DNA from: Streptomyces sp. NBC_00425
Lineage (GTDB): Bacteria; Actinomycetota; Actinomycetes; Streptomycetales; Streptomycetaceae
Assembly (NCBI RefSeq): GCF_036030735.1
Contig: NZ_CP107928.1
Span: forward strand, 8,308,001 to 8,372,000
Direction: 5' to 3'
DNA: 64,000 bases
Under the pieces are notes generated by a model. That model was given only the letters and a program-made list of their open reading frames with translations, ran no database searches and was not told the origin of the DNA. Position 1 is the stretch's first letter. The number at the start of each line of letters is the position of its first letter. A program made the position numbers and the translations under genes. Shown here in pieces: positions 51,703-61,331 of this stretch.

Positions 51703-52755
51703 ATGGAGAGCTCACGCGTCTGGCGGCGTCCGACACTCGACGCCGTGGCGGCCCGGGCCGGCGTGTCCACCGCCACGGTGTCGAACGCGCTCAACGGCAC
51801 CGGACGGCTCTCCGAGACGACCAGGCAGCGCGTGCTGGCCACGGCGCGCGAACTCGGCTACGCCCCGGCGAGCACGGCCCGTGCCCTGGCCCGCGGCAGC
51901 ACCGGCGTGCTCGGCCTGACCATGACCACCTACGGCGACCTCCCCGTTTCGTACACCGAGATCCCGTACTACGCCACCCTGACGCTGAGTGCCATGGCGG
52001 CCGCGCACGAGCGCGGCTATCTGCTCCTGACCATGCCGAGCTCGATGTCACCGTGGATGTGGCTCAACACCCCGATGGACGGCGTCATCCACGTCGAACC
52101 GCGCGCCGACGACCCGGTGGGCGCAATCCTGCGGGAGCGCGGCATACCGATGGTCAGCGAAGGCCGGCCGCCGCGGCCGCGTCCGTGCGACGCATGGGTG
52201 GACTCCGACCACGAGTCCGGCCTCCGCCTCCTGCTCGACCACCTGGCGGAGTCCGGTGCCCGGCGGATCGGACTCTCCCTGCCCCGCCACGACGACGCGT
52301 ACCCGCACCTGGTCGCGCACGCCTACCGGCGCTGGTGCGACGAACACCGCAGCGCCCCCCTCGTGGAGGAGTACGCCGTGCTGCCCGACTACTTCACGGC
52401 CGAACAGGAGGCCGTCGGCCGGCTGCTCGACCGCGATCCGCGACCGGACGCCGTCATCGGCGTCTACTCCGACTCCGGTCACAACATTCTCGCCGCCGCT
52501 CGCCACCACGGTCTTCGGGTGCCGCGGGACCTGCTGGTGGCGTGCGTCAGCGAGGACCCGGAGTACGCGAGCACGGCACCCCCCGTCACCACCCTCGGAC
52601 TCCGACCGGACCGCGTGGGCACCGAAGCGGTCGACCTGCTGATCTCTGTCATCAACTCCCGCAGCGGTGTGAACAGGCGCCGGCTCGTGGAACCGGTGCT
52701 GATGCCTCGCCGGTCCACACGGCGCGCGGCGGGTCGGCGGAACGGCGCTCCGTGA
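51703..52755 (+). CDS. LacI-family transcriptional regulator, candidate regulator of the hemicellulose cluster
   Basis: About 350 residues. The N-terminal LacI helix-turn-helix reads PTLDAVAARAGVSTATVSNA, then LNGTGRLSETTRQRVLATAR, with the hinge STARALARG. The sugar-binding part shows VLGLTMTTYGDLPVSYTE, GVIHVEPRADDPVGAILRER, PCDAWVDSDHESGLRLLLDH, DAVIGVYSDSGHNILAAAR and VTTLGLRPDRVGTEAVDLL. It lies next to, and converges with, the GH10-GH62 gene. Palindromes of LacI type occur upstream of several glycosidase genes in the window. ATG at 51703 is used; a GTG at 51691 is in frame. The ligand is probably a sugar, but which one is unknown. Confidence 0.9.
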   Translation: MESSRVWRRPTLDAVAARAGVSTATVSNALNGTGRLSETTRQRVLATARELGYAPASTARALARGSTGVLGLTMTTYGDLPVSYTEIPYYATLTLSAMAAAHERGYLLLTMPSSMSPWMWLNTPMDGVIHVEPRADDPVGAILRERGIPMVSEGRPPRPRPCDAWVDSDHESGLRLLLDHLAESGARRIGLSLPRHDDAYPHLVAHAYRRWCDEHRSAPLVEEYAVLPDYFTAEQEAVGRLLDRDPRPDAVIGVYSDSGHNILAAARHHGLRVPRDLLVACVSEDPEYASTAPPVTTLGLRPDRVGTEAVDLLISVINSRSGVNRRRLVEPVLMPRRSTRRAAGRRNGAP

Positions 52756-52984
52756 CCGCTGTGCGGCCGGAAGAGCCCTCGCCTTCCGGCCGCGTACGAC
52801 GGTCGCCGCGAACGTCGCAGTGCGCAGTCGTTCGTGAGGCAGCCGCTCGCGTCGGTCAGCCGGCCGACGCGCGCCGAGTCCACCGGCACGACCGTCGGGG
52901 TCGAAGAACGGGGCCGGTGGGTGAGGTCGAGCAGGGGCGAACGGGGGGCGCCCCCGTCGGAAGCACCCCCCTCGACCCGGTCGG

Positions 52985-55051
<2,067 letters not shown>

Positions 55052-55252
55052 TCAGGGCGAGGACAGCTCGAACCGCAGGACGCGGATCGCCCCGCCGAGT
55101 GCCTGGGTGGCGTGGTCGACGAGGGCTAGGGCGAACCGGTACGGGAGACGTCGATGTCCGCGACGTCCTGCCAGATCACCGGGTTGGTGAAGGCAGCCGC
55201 GGCCCAGCGCGCGGCGACGGGACCAGGAGTGACGGGTCCATGACATATCCAT
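55052..55252 (-). pseudogene. collapsed GH43 glycosidase gene (N- and C-terminal ends joined)
   Basis: The minus strand reads AFTNPVIWQDVADIDVSRTG, the characteristic start of GH43 enzymes (NPVLWQDVPDIDVIRVGD in intact ones). It is followed within a few codons, in another frame, by YRFALALVDHATQALGGAIR and VLRFELSSP, which resembles the closing strand of their C-terminal beta-sandwich and ends at a stop. The remaining 450 or so residues are absent. A start codon with GGGAG and the palindrome GTTCGAAATTTCGAAC upstream suggest that the original promoter survives. It lies just behind the GH10-GH62 start region in the same direction. Confidence 0.65.
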
Positions 55253-55333
55253 CGTGGCGTACTCCCTCTGTGGTCCCGGGCGGCTGGAGTGTCCGGCGGC
55301 GCCCTGCTGAATCCCGTGGAGCGACTGCCGGTC

Positions 55334-55349
55334 GTTCGAAATTTCGAAC
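55334..55349. promoter_or_regulatory. perfect 16-bp palindrome, xylanase-type operator candidate
   Basis: GTTCGAAATTTCGAAC is fully palindromic, with GAAATTTC at its centre. It is upstream of the GH43 remnant and about 340 bp upstream of the GH10-GH62 gene. A related element, CGAAACTTTCG, is the one I recall for xylanase repression in S. lividans. Confidence 0.65.
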
Positions 55350-55420
55350 CCAGGTCGACTTGGTGAGCATTCAGGATGATAGGGAGACCCCGGGTGCCGT
55401 CAATCCTTCTCGCATGAATC

Positions 55421-55437
55421 GTTTCGAGCTTCGAAAC
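55421..55437. promoter_or_regulatory. palindrome GTTTCGA-GCT-TCGAAAC
   Basis: Seven-bp perfect arms around GCT, 72 bp from the previous palindrome and sharing TTCGAA/CGAAAC sequence. Together they form a two-site operator region between the GH10-GH62 and GH27 genes. Confidence 0.6.
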
Positions 55438-55548
55438 ATTCGGAGAGATCCATCCCATGTTGTCGCCGGATGCGTGTCCGGATGATGCGTATACGCCGCT
55501 TTCTACCCACCTGAACGGCAGGATCCCGGAGTGAAGTGGCGGCAGGTG

Positions 55549-55576
55549 TTGACATGTTTGCCCGTCTCTCTAGTAT
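55549..55576 (+). promoter_or_regulatory. near-consensus promoter of the GH27-GH43 operon
   Basis: TTGACA (55549-55554), a 16-bp spacer and TAGTAT (55571-55576) form a strong housekeeping-type (HrdB) promoter facing the GH27 gene, whose start is 130 bp downstream. A start point near 55583 would place the CGAACTTTCG element about 25 bp into the transcript. Confidence 0.75.
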
Positions 55577-55606
55577 CCGTGAGGCCCGCGTTTTCCGAAT
55601 GACATG

Positions 55607-55616
55607 CGAACTTTCG
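55607..55616. promoter_or_regulatory. CGAACTTTCG operator downstream of the GH27 promoter
   Basis: CGAA-CT-TTCG is a short perfect dyad that differs by one base from the CGAAACTTTCG element I recall from Streptomyces xylanase promoters. Its place just downstream of the promoter fits repression by blocking transcription. Confidence 0.6.
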
Positions 55617-55705
55617 AACCGCCTCCCCCCGCTCTCCGCAATGACATGCACCTGACAGTCACTTCGCGTCACCGCCCGTGACGCTCCTCGGGAAAGGATC
55701 CCTCG

Positions 55706-57352
55706 GTGCCCAGACGATCAGGCGGACGCCTCCTCCGCCTTCTCGCGGCGGCCGCGTTGACGGTCACCGCGTTCGCGACGGCTTCCGCCCACACCACCGC
55801 CTCGGCCGCCCCCGGCAGCCCCGCACTCACCCCGCCCCTGGGCTGGAACAGCTGGAACAGCTTCGGCTGCGGAATCACCGAGGCGCAGGTCCGCCAGGCC
55901 GCCGACGCGATGGCGTCCTCCGGCATGCGGGACGCCGGTTACCGATACGTGGTGGTCGACGACTGCTGGTTCGACCCGCAGCGCGACGCGGCCGGCAACC
56001 TGCGGGCCAGTCCGACCAAGTTCCCGAGCGGCATGAAGGCACTGGGGGACTACATCCACGGCAAGGGCCTGAAGTTCGGCATCTACCAGGTGCCCGGCGA
56101 GCGCACCTGCGCGCAGACCAGCGGCGCCTATCCGGGGTCCACGGGAAGCAGGGGGCACGAGGCCCAGGACGCCGCCGCGTTCGCCTCGTGGGGGGTCGAC
56201 TACCTCAAGTACGACTGGTGCTCCTCCAGCGGCACCCGTGACGAGCAGGTCGCGCGCTTCACGCTCATGCGCGACGCCCTGCGCGCCACCGGCCGTCCGA
56301 TCGTCTACAGCATCAACCCCAACAGTTTTCACGCCATCACCGGCGCCGGCTACAACTGGGGTGAGGTCGCCGACCTGTGGCGGACCACCGAGGACCTGCT
56401 CGACATCTGGCAGAACGGGAACACCAACAGCTACCCGATGGGCGTCGGCAACGTGCTCGACGTCACCGCGCCGCTGGCGGCCCAGTCCGGCCCGGGACAC
56501 TGGAACGACCCCGACATGCTGGTCGTCGGCCGTCCCGGTCTGTCGCTGACCGAGTCCCGCTCGCACTTCGCCCTCTGGTCGCTGCTGGCGGCACCGCTCA
56601 TGGCCGGCAACGACATCCGCACCATGTCCGCCGACGTGAGCGCGATCCTGCGCAACCCGCGGCTGCTGGCGGTGAACCAGGACCGGCTGGGCGCGGGCGG
56701 ACGCCGTGTGCGCGACGACGGCAGCACCGAGGTGTTCGCCAAGCCCCTGTCCGACGGATCGGTCGCGGTGGGCCTGTTCAACCGGGGCGGCGGCACCGCC
56801 ACGATCAGCACCACGGCGGCTCAGGTCGGGCTCTCCGGCGGCTCCTTCACCCTGACGGACCTGTGGACCGGCGGCACGTCGAGCACGTCCGGCGCGATCG
56901 CGGCGAGTGTCCCCGCGCACGGCGTCGCCGTGTACCGGGTGTCCGGCGGCACCCCGCTCGCCGCCGCCACCTCGCGGCTGCGCGGCAACGGCTCCGGCCG
57001 CTGCGTGGACGTGGACAACGGCTCCACCGCGGCCGGCGCCACCGTCCTGCTGTGGGACTGCCACACGGCAGCCAACCAGGCGTGGACCACATGGGCCGGC
57101 GGCGAGATCCGCGTCTTCGGCGACAAGTGCCTGGACGCCTACAACCAGGGCACCACCAACGGCACCCGGGTGGTCACCTGGCCCTGCAACGGCCAGAGCA
57201 ACCAGAAGTGGACCGTCGGCTCCGACGGGTCGGTCCGCAACACCCTGTCCGGACTGTGCCTCGACGTCGACCGGGCCGGCACCGCGAACGGCACCCCGCT
57301 GGTCCTGTGGACCTGCGACGGCCGGGCCGGCCAGAAATGGAGCCGGACATGA
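55706..57352 (+). CDS. secreted GH27 alpha-galactosidase (or beta-L-arabinopyranosidase) with C-terminal CBM13
   Basis: A 548-residue exported enzyme. Signal peptide to about residue 35 (LLAAAALTVTAFATASAH). The GH27 barrel begins TPPLGWNSWNSFGCGITEAQ. The nucleophile is Asp170 in VDYLKYDWC, the likely acid/base Asp230 in LWRTTEDLL, and WNDPDMLVVGRPG is the family signature. A beta-sandwich follows (VFAKPLSDGSVAVGLFNRGG). From about 415 a ricin-type CBM13 has three units (GRCVDVDNGSTAAGATVLLW, KCLDAYNQGTTNGTRVVTW, GLCLDVDRAGTANGTPLVLW), which bind xylan or galactose. GTG at 55706 follows GGAAAGGA. The stop overlaps the next start (ATGA). It would remove terminal galactose, or L-arabinopyranose, from side chains. 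Confidence 0.93.
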   Translation: MPRRSGGRLLRLLAAAALTVTAFATASAHTTASAAPGSPALTPPLGWNSWNSFGCGITEAQVRQAADAMASSGMRDAGYRYVVVDDCWFDPQRDAAGNLRASPTKFPSGMKALGDYIHGKGLKFGIYQVPGERTCAQTSGAYPGSTGSRGHEAQDAAAFASWGVDYLKYDWCSSSGTRDEQVARFTLMRDALRATGRPIVYSINPNSFHAITGAGYNWGEVADLWRTTEDLLDIWQNGNTNSYPMGVGNVLDVTAPLAAQSGPGHWNDPDMLVVGRPGLSLTESRSHFALWSLLAAPLMAGNDIRTMSADVSAILRNPRLLAVNQDRLGAGGRRVRDDGSTEVFAKPLSDGSVAVGLFNRGGGTATISTTAAQVGLSGGSFTLTDLWTGGTSSTSGAIAASVPAHGVAVYRVSGGTPLAAATSRLRGNGSGRCVDVDNGSTAAGATVLLWDCHTAANQAWTTWAGGEIRVFGDKCLDAYNQGTTNGTRVVTWPCNGQSNQKWTVGSDGSVRNTLSGLCLDVDRAGTANGTPLVLWTCDGRAGQKWSRT

Positions 57353-58842
57353 GGGAGCAACGTCCGTCGCCCGGCCGCCCTCGGTCATCTGTCGGCCCTC
57401 GCCCTCCCGGGACGACGGCCACGCCCCGAACCGGGCCGGCAGGCACGGGGCTCACGCGGGCGGCCGCCTGGATCGTGGCTCTCGTGCTCGCGTTCGCCGT
57501 GGTGCCCGCCGCCGTCCAGCCCACCGCGGCAAGGGCCGACAACCCGATCGTGCAGCACGTCTACACCGCCGACCCGGCCCCGCTGGTCCACAACGGGCGG
57601 GTCTACCTCTACACGGGACACGACGAGGACGGCTCCACCTACTTCACCATGAAGGACTGGCGGGTGTGGTCCTCCGCCGACATGGTCAACTGGACCGACC
57701 ACGGCTCACCGCTCGGCCTGACGACCTTCAGCTGGGCGTCCGCCGACGCGTGGGCGGGTCAGGTGGTCAACCGCAACGGCCGGTTCTACTGGTACGTGCC
57801 GGTCAAAAGCCGGGCGACCGGCAGGATGGCCATCGGCGTTGCGGTGTCGGACAGCCCCACCGGTCCCTTCCGGGACGCCCTCGGCCGTCCGCTCGTGGAG
57901 AACGGCGAGATCGACCCGACCGTCTTCGTCGACGACGACGGTCAGGCCTATCTGTACTGGGGCAACCCCAACCTGTGGTACGTGCGGCTGAACGCCGACA
58001 TGACCTCCTATGCGGGCAGCGCCACCCGGATCCCGCTCACCACCGCGGGGTTCGGCACCCGCACCGGCGACGCCAACCGTCCCACGCTGTACGAGGAGGG
58101 CCCCTGGGTCTACAAGCGCAACGGTCTGTACTACCTGGTGTTCGCGGCCAAATGCTGCTCGGAGTTCATCGCCTACTCCACGGCACCCGGCCCGACCGGA
58201 CCGTGGACCTATCGCGGGACGATCATGCCCACCCAGGGCGGCAGTTTCACCAACCACCCCGGGATCGCCGACTTCAAGGGCAACTCGTACTTCTTCTACC
58301 ACAACGGCGCACTGCCGGGCGGGGGCGGCTACACCCGCTCGGTCGCGGTGGAGAGGTTCGCCTACAACGCCGACGGCACCATCCCGTTGATCAACATGAC
58401 GAACACCGGTGCGCCCCAGGCCGGCACGCTCGATCCGTATACGCGCCAGGAGGCCGAGACGATCGCCTGGGGGGCGGGGATCGAGACCGAACCGGCCGCC
58501 GAAGGCGGGATGAACGTCGGCTGGATCGACAACGGTGACTACATCAAGGTCAAGGGCGTGGGCTTCGGGGCGGGTGCGTCCTCGTTCAGCGCACGCGTGG
58601 CGTCGGGCAACGGCGGCGGCACCGTCGAACTGCGCCTGGGCTCCACGAGCGGCACAGTCGTGGGCAGATGCGGTGTGCCGGGCACAGGCGGCTGGCAGAA
58701 ATGGACGACGGTGACCTGCCCGGTGAGCGGGGCGACGGGAACGCAGGATCTCTATCTGCGGTTCACCGGCGGCAGCGGCTATCTGCTCAACATGGACTGG
58801 TGGCGGTTCGCCCCCGGCGCCACCGCGACCGCACCGAGGTGA
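57349..58842 (+). CDS. secreted GH43 glycosidase with C-terminal CBM6-type module
   Basis: A 497-residue exported enzyme. An unusually long signal region (hydrophobic core AAAWIVALVLAFAVVPAAV at about 37-56) precedes GH43. The three acidic residues are in YTADPAPLVHNGRVYLYTG (base Asp), GEIDPTVFVDDDGQAYLYWG and TLYEEGPWVYKRNGLYYLVF (acid Glu). The last 130 residues form a CBM6-like module (RQEAETIAWGAGIETEPAAE, WIDNGDYIKVKGVGFG, LNMDWWRF). The likely role is release of arabinose or xylose from arabinoxylan or arabinan. Its ATG overlaps the GH27 stop (ATGA), so the two secreted enzymes are produced together from the promoter at 55549-55576. Confidence 0.92.
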   Translation: MREQRPSPGRPRSSVGPRPPGTTATPRTGPAGTGLTRAAAWIVALVLAFAVVPAAVQPTAARADNPIVQHVYTADPAPLVHNGRVYLYTGHDEDGSTYFTMKDWRVWSSADMVNWTDHGSPLGLTTFSWASADAWAGQVVNRNGRFYWYVPVKSRATGRMAIGVAVSDSPTGPFRDALGRPLVENGEIDPTVFVDDDGQAYLYWGNPNLWYVRLNADMTSYAGSATRIPLTTAGFGTRTGDANRPTLYEEGPWVYKRNGLYYLVFAAKCCSEFIAYSTAPGPTGPWTYRGTIMPTQGGSFTNHPGIADFKGNSYFFYHNGALPGGGGYTRSVAVERFAYNADGTIPLINMTNTGAPQAGTLDPYTRQEAETIAWGAGIETEPAAEGGMNVGWIDNGDYIKVKGVGFGAGASSFSARVASGNGGGTVELRLGSTSGTVVGRCGVPGTGGWQKWTTVTCPVSGATGTQDLYLRFTGGSGYLLNMDWWRFAPGATATAPR

Positions 58843-59224
58843 ACCCGACCCGTTGCGGTCGTCCAGTTGGGCCGGGAGGACGCCGCTCGTCACGAGCCGC
58901 TCGCACTCGCCGTCGAGATCCGCCGCCGACGCATCGGGCCTTGGGCGGTTCCGGTCGGGCCAGGGCGGCGACGGCGTGCCGTGCGCCTTGTGAGGTGCGG
59001 CGCCCGCCGCGGCCCACGGGCGGCTCGCGCCATTGGTACTCCGGGGCCTGGACGGGCACCGGAGACATCACGACCTCCACACCGATGTGCGCCTGATCGG
59101 CGTCTGCCTTGAGGAACGCGTCGCCGACGTGCGGGGTCGCGTGTGCGCGATGGGCGACGACGGTGACCTCGTCCGTGGACGACCGGTGTCCGACGGTTGA
59201 TCGTCGCTGCCACCGGATGTGCCA
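58843..59224. other. gene-free stretch with possible gene fragment
   Basis: About 380 bp between the GH43-CBM6 stop and the terminator of the TROVE gene. Most of it shows no signal; a weak phosphotransferase-like fragment is listed separately. Confidence 0.45.
59000..59180 (-). pseudogene. possible fragment of an aminoglycoside-phosphotransferase-like gene
   Basis: The minus strand reads DEVTVVAHRAHATPHVGDAF, LKADADQAHIGVEVVMSPVP and QAPEYQWREPPVG. This has the order of the N-lobe of small APH-type kinases (VVAHR, then a lysine in the VVKVDAD-like strand, then EVxVMxxxPVPxPxVLWRxPPV). Nothing of the catalytic HGD loop region is found downstream, and no start site is seen. It may be a decayed end of a transferred gene. 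The resemblance is from memory and weak. Confidence 0.3.
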
Positions 59225-59260
59225 CGTGGGAGGGCGCTCAGGAGGCAGCGCCCTCCCACG
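59225..59260 (-). terminator. hairpin terminator overlapping the end of the TROVE gene
   Basis: A 14-bp perfect stem (CGTGGGAGGGCGCT with AGCGCCCTCCCACG) and an 8-nt loop. The TGA of the TROVE gene (59238-59240) is inside the hairpin. Confidence 0.75.
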
Positions 59261-60914
59261 GCCACTGCGCGTCCCGGCCGGCTTCGATGAGCGGGATCAG
59301 CCGGAACGCGGCGTCGCTCAGACCGCCGAAGGTGTGGTGGTGCGGGCCGGCCGGGGCGTGGGCCGAGGCGTACCCGGCCAGGTTCCAGGTGTAGACGGGG
59401 ATGCGGAAGGGGACGGTGCGCAACGGGTTCGACCACGGACTCGCCCCGGTCTGTTCGTCGGTCACCAGGACCACCCGGTCATGACGGTCGTAGTGCTGCT
59501 GGAGCGCCGCGGCCGTGTTGGTGCCGCCGAGGTCGTGAAAGCGGTCCAGGACGCTCAGCACGGGCTCACCGGGGGTGAGTTCGACGCGACGGCTGTGGGA
59601 ACCGAACTCCACCAGGTCGGCCTGCTCGGCCCGCAGCGCCACCGCCGTACCGAAAACGGCAGCCGTGTCGGCCCGGTTGAGCTGGGTGTGCTCGCTGGGC
59701 CGGTCGAACATCGAGCCCGACCGGTCCACCAGGACCAGCGTGCGGCCGGCCAGTCCGGGGACGTTGGCGAGGGAATGCCCGAGGGCCGCCTCCAGCGCCT
59801 TCTCCCAGCGGGGTGACGGCGTGTTGCGGTGGGCGGCCAGGTAGCGGAACGGGAACTGGCGAGAGCGGCGCACCTCGTCCGGGTCGGAGATCCGCGAGGC
59901 CACTTCGGCGGCGACCTCGTCGCTCACGCCGGCCAGGTCGAGGTTGCGCAGGTTGCGCACGAGGGCCATCGCCCCCATCGAGGGGACCAGGGCCTCCCAC
60001 ACCGCCGCGTCGAGCGGCCCCTGCAGCCAGCCCGCCACCGACTCCCAGGTCATCCCGGCCGCGTTGAGCCGCTCCGCGCCGTCCGGGGCGGTCACGAGGG
60101 CACGCCGATCCGCGACCGGCACGGCCATCAGCTCCCGGTGTGCGGCGAGCAGCGTCTCGCCGGGCGGGGTCAGGGCGCGGTCGGCGTGGTGGCGGCGGTC
60201 GATCGCGTACCTGAACAGGTCGCCCTGCCAGGGACGTCGGGGGTCGGGAGCGGGGTGGGTGAGTTCGATGACGTCACCGAAGCGGTAGGCGCGCGAGGTC
60301 GTGTCGTACTTGAGGAGCGCGCGTCCGGTGTAGAGACGCCGTACGGCGTCGGCGATTCCGCGCTTGAGCGGCTGCGGGAGTCGCCGCCCGTGCCGGGAGG
60401 TCCAGTACGCGATCAACTCGCCTGGCTCGTCGGCCCGTTGGAGGACGGCGGCCACGGCCTGCCGTGAGTGACCGACGGCCCCCGCGTCCAGTCTGGCCCG
60501 GACGAACTCGGCCGCGCCGACGAGGGAGGCGGTGCGCATGTGGGCCTCGGTGCGCAGCCACCCCAGCAGCCCGAGGGTCCACTCGGGGTCGCTGACGGCG
60601 AGCGTGCGCACCAGCTGCTCGTAGCGCGCGTCGCGGGCGAAGGCGTCTTCGTAGAAGCTGTGGTGGCCGACCATGTGGGACATGGCCAGCAGGAAGAGTT
60701 CCGCCTTCGGGGTGCGGGCGTGGCCGACGCCGCCCCGGTGGGTCCGGAGGACGGCCGGGTGCCGCGGGGTTCGTGTGGGGTCGGACGGCGGGAGCAGCCA
60801 CCGGCCGTGGGTGGAGAGCGGCGACGTCGCTCCGCCTGCGGTCAGGCCCGGTATTTCCGCCTGGATCTCGTTCCTGGCTTCGGACTTGGCCCGCTGACGG
60901 TTGAAATGGGGCAT
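59238..60914 (-). CDS. TROVE-domain (Ro60/Rsr-like) RNA-binding protein with vWA domain
   Basis: A 558-residue cytosolic protein related to human Ro60 and Deinococcus Rsr. The TROVE helical ring covers about residues 50-370 (AELFLLAMSHMVGHHSFYED, WTLGLLGWLRTEAHMRTASL, LPQPLKRGIADAVRRLYTGR, SMGAMALVRNLRNLDLAGVS). A von Willebrand A domain follows with the metal site DxSxS as VDRSGSMFD (Asp397, Ser399, Ser401) and LGGTNTAAAL. These proteins bind misfolded RNA and Y RNAs and work with exoribonucleases. ATG at 60914 follows CAAGGGA at 8 nt; the upstream part of the open frame has no coding character. No RtcB, RtcA or nuclease gene is adjacent, and I could not find a Y RNA. Confidence 0.92.
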   Translation of the reverse strand: MPHFNRQRAKSEARNEIQAEIPGLTAGGATSPLSTHGRWLLPPSDPTRTPRHPAVLRTHRGGVGHARTPKAELFLLAMSHMVGHHSFYEDAFARDARYEQLVRTLAVSDPEWTLGLLGWLRTEAHMRTASLVGAAEFVRARLDAGAVGHSRQAVAAVLQRADEPGELIAYWTSRHGRRLPQPLKRGIADAVRRLYTGRALLKYDTTSRAYRFGDVIELTHPAPDPRRPWQGDLFRYAIDRRHHADRALTPPGETLLAAHRELMAVPVADRRALVTAPDGAERLNAAGMTWESVAGWLQGPLDAAVWEALVPSMGAMALVRNLRNLDLAGVSDEVAAEVASRISDPDEVRRSRQFPFRYLAAHRNTPSPRWEKALEAALGHSLANVPGLAGRTLVLVDRSGSMFDRPSEHTQLNRADTAAVFGTAVALRAEQADLVEFGSHSRRVELTPGEPVLSVLDRFHDLGGTNTAAALQQHYDRHDRVVLVTDEQTGASPWSNPLRTVPFRIPVYTWNLAGYASAHAPAGPHHHTFGGLSDAAFRLIPLIEAGRDAQWPWEGAAS

Positions 60915-61126
60915 GCAGAAGGTCCCTTGGGAGACGTTCCGGAAAGAAGGAGAGACGCCTTCCGAGATCAGTAGTGGCACCGGGTGGGTGTTGCGCGTCA
61001 GATATGAAGTAACCGGGGCACAGCGCATCGGAAGGCGTCGAGCAGGCACGCTAGCCGGTGCGGCAGGAGGGCGCACGCGAATTAACGCGGCAGGGCGCAC
61101 GCGAATGGACGAGGACCGGCCGACCG

Positions 61127-61210
61127 GCGGCTCCGGCAGACCGACTCCGGCCGACCGACTCCGGCAGACCGACTCCGGCAGACCGACTCCGGCCGACCGG
61201 CTCCGGTCGC
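61127..61210. repeat. 14-bp tandem repeat (ccgactccggcaga type)
   Basis: Six copies in phase starting at 61127, 61141, 61155, 61169, 61183 and 61197, varying mainly between ggcaga and ggccga endings. It lies about 215-290 bp upstream of the TROVE gene. Confidence 0.85.
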
Positions 61211-61264
61211 TCGGCCGGGCGGGACTGCGGTGGTCCCTTCCGGGCGTCAGTGCGAGTGACGTGT

Positions 61265-61293
61265 GGCGGGCTCGGCATTGCGCCGAGCCCGCC
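61265..61293 (-). terminator. hairpin terminator after the GH62 gene
   Basis: A 12-bp perfect stem (GGCGGGCTCGGC with GCCGAGCCCGCC) and a 5-nt loop, about 40 bp beyond the GH62 stop. Confidence 0.8.
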
Positions 61294-61331
61294 GTGCCGG
61301 TTCCCGTCGGAACCGGGCTGGTGTCACGCCG

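Larger units (their letters stand above)
60915..61331. other. gene-free region upstream of the TROVE gene with tandem repeats
   Basis: The 417 bp contain a roughly 25-bp direct repeat built on ggcgcacgcgaat (about 61065-61108), the 14-bp repeat at 61127-61210 and the terminator of the GH62 gene at 61265-61293. The promoter of the TROVE gene must lie in the left part. No tRNA-like T-arm, as expected for a Y RNA of the YrlA type, is seen. Confidence 0.55.

Noticed and set aside
52949..52965. Hairpin ACGGGGG-GCG-CCCCCGT as terminator of the GH10-GH62 gene
   Set aside because: The stem has only seven base pairs and a loop of three; it may contribute, but it is too short to call with confidence in a genome this GC-rich.
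60915..61331. Possible YrlA-type Y RNA next to the TROVE gene
   Set aside because: I looked for a T-arm-like GGTTCGAATCC and an anticodon-like stem and found neither on either strand.
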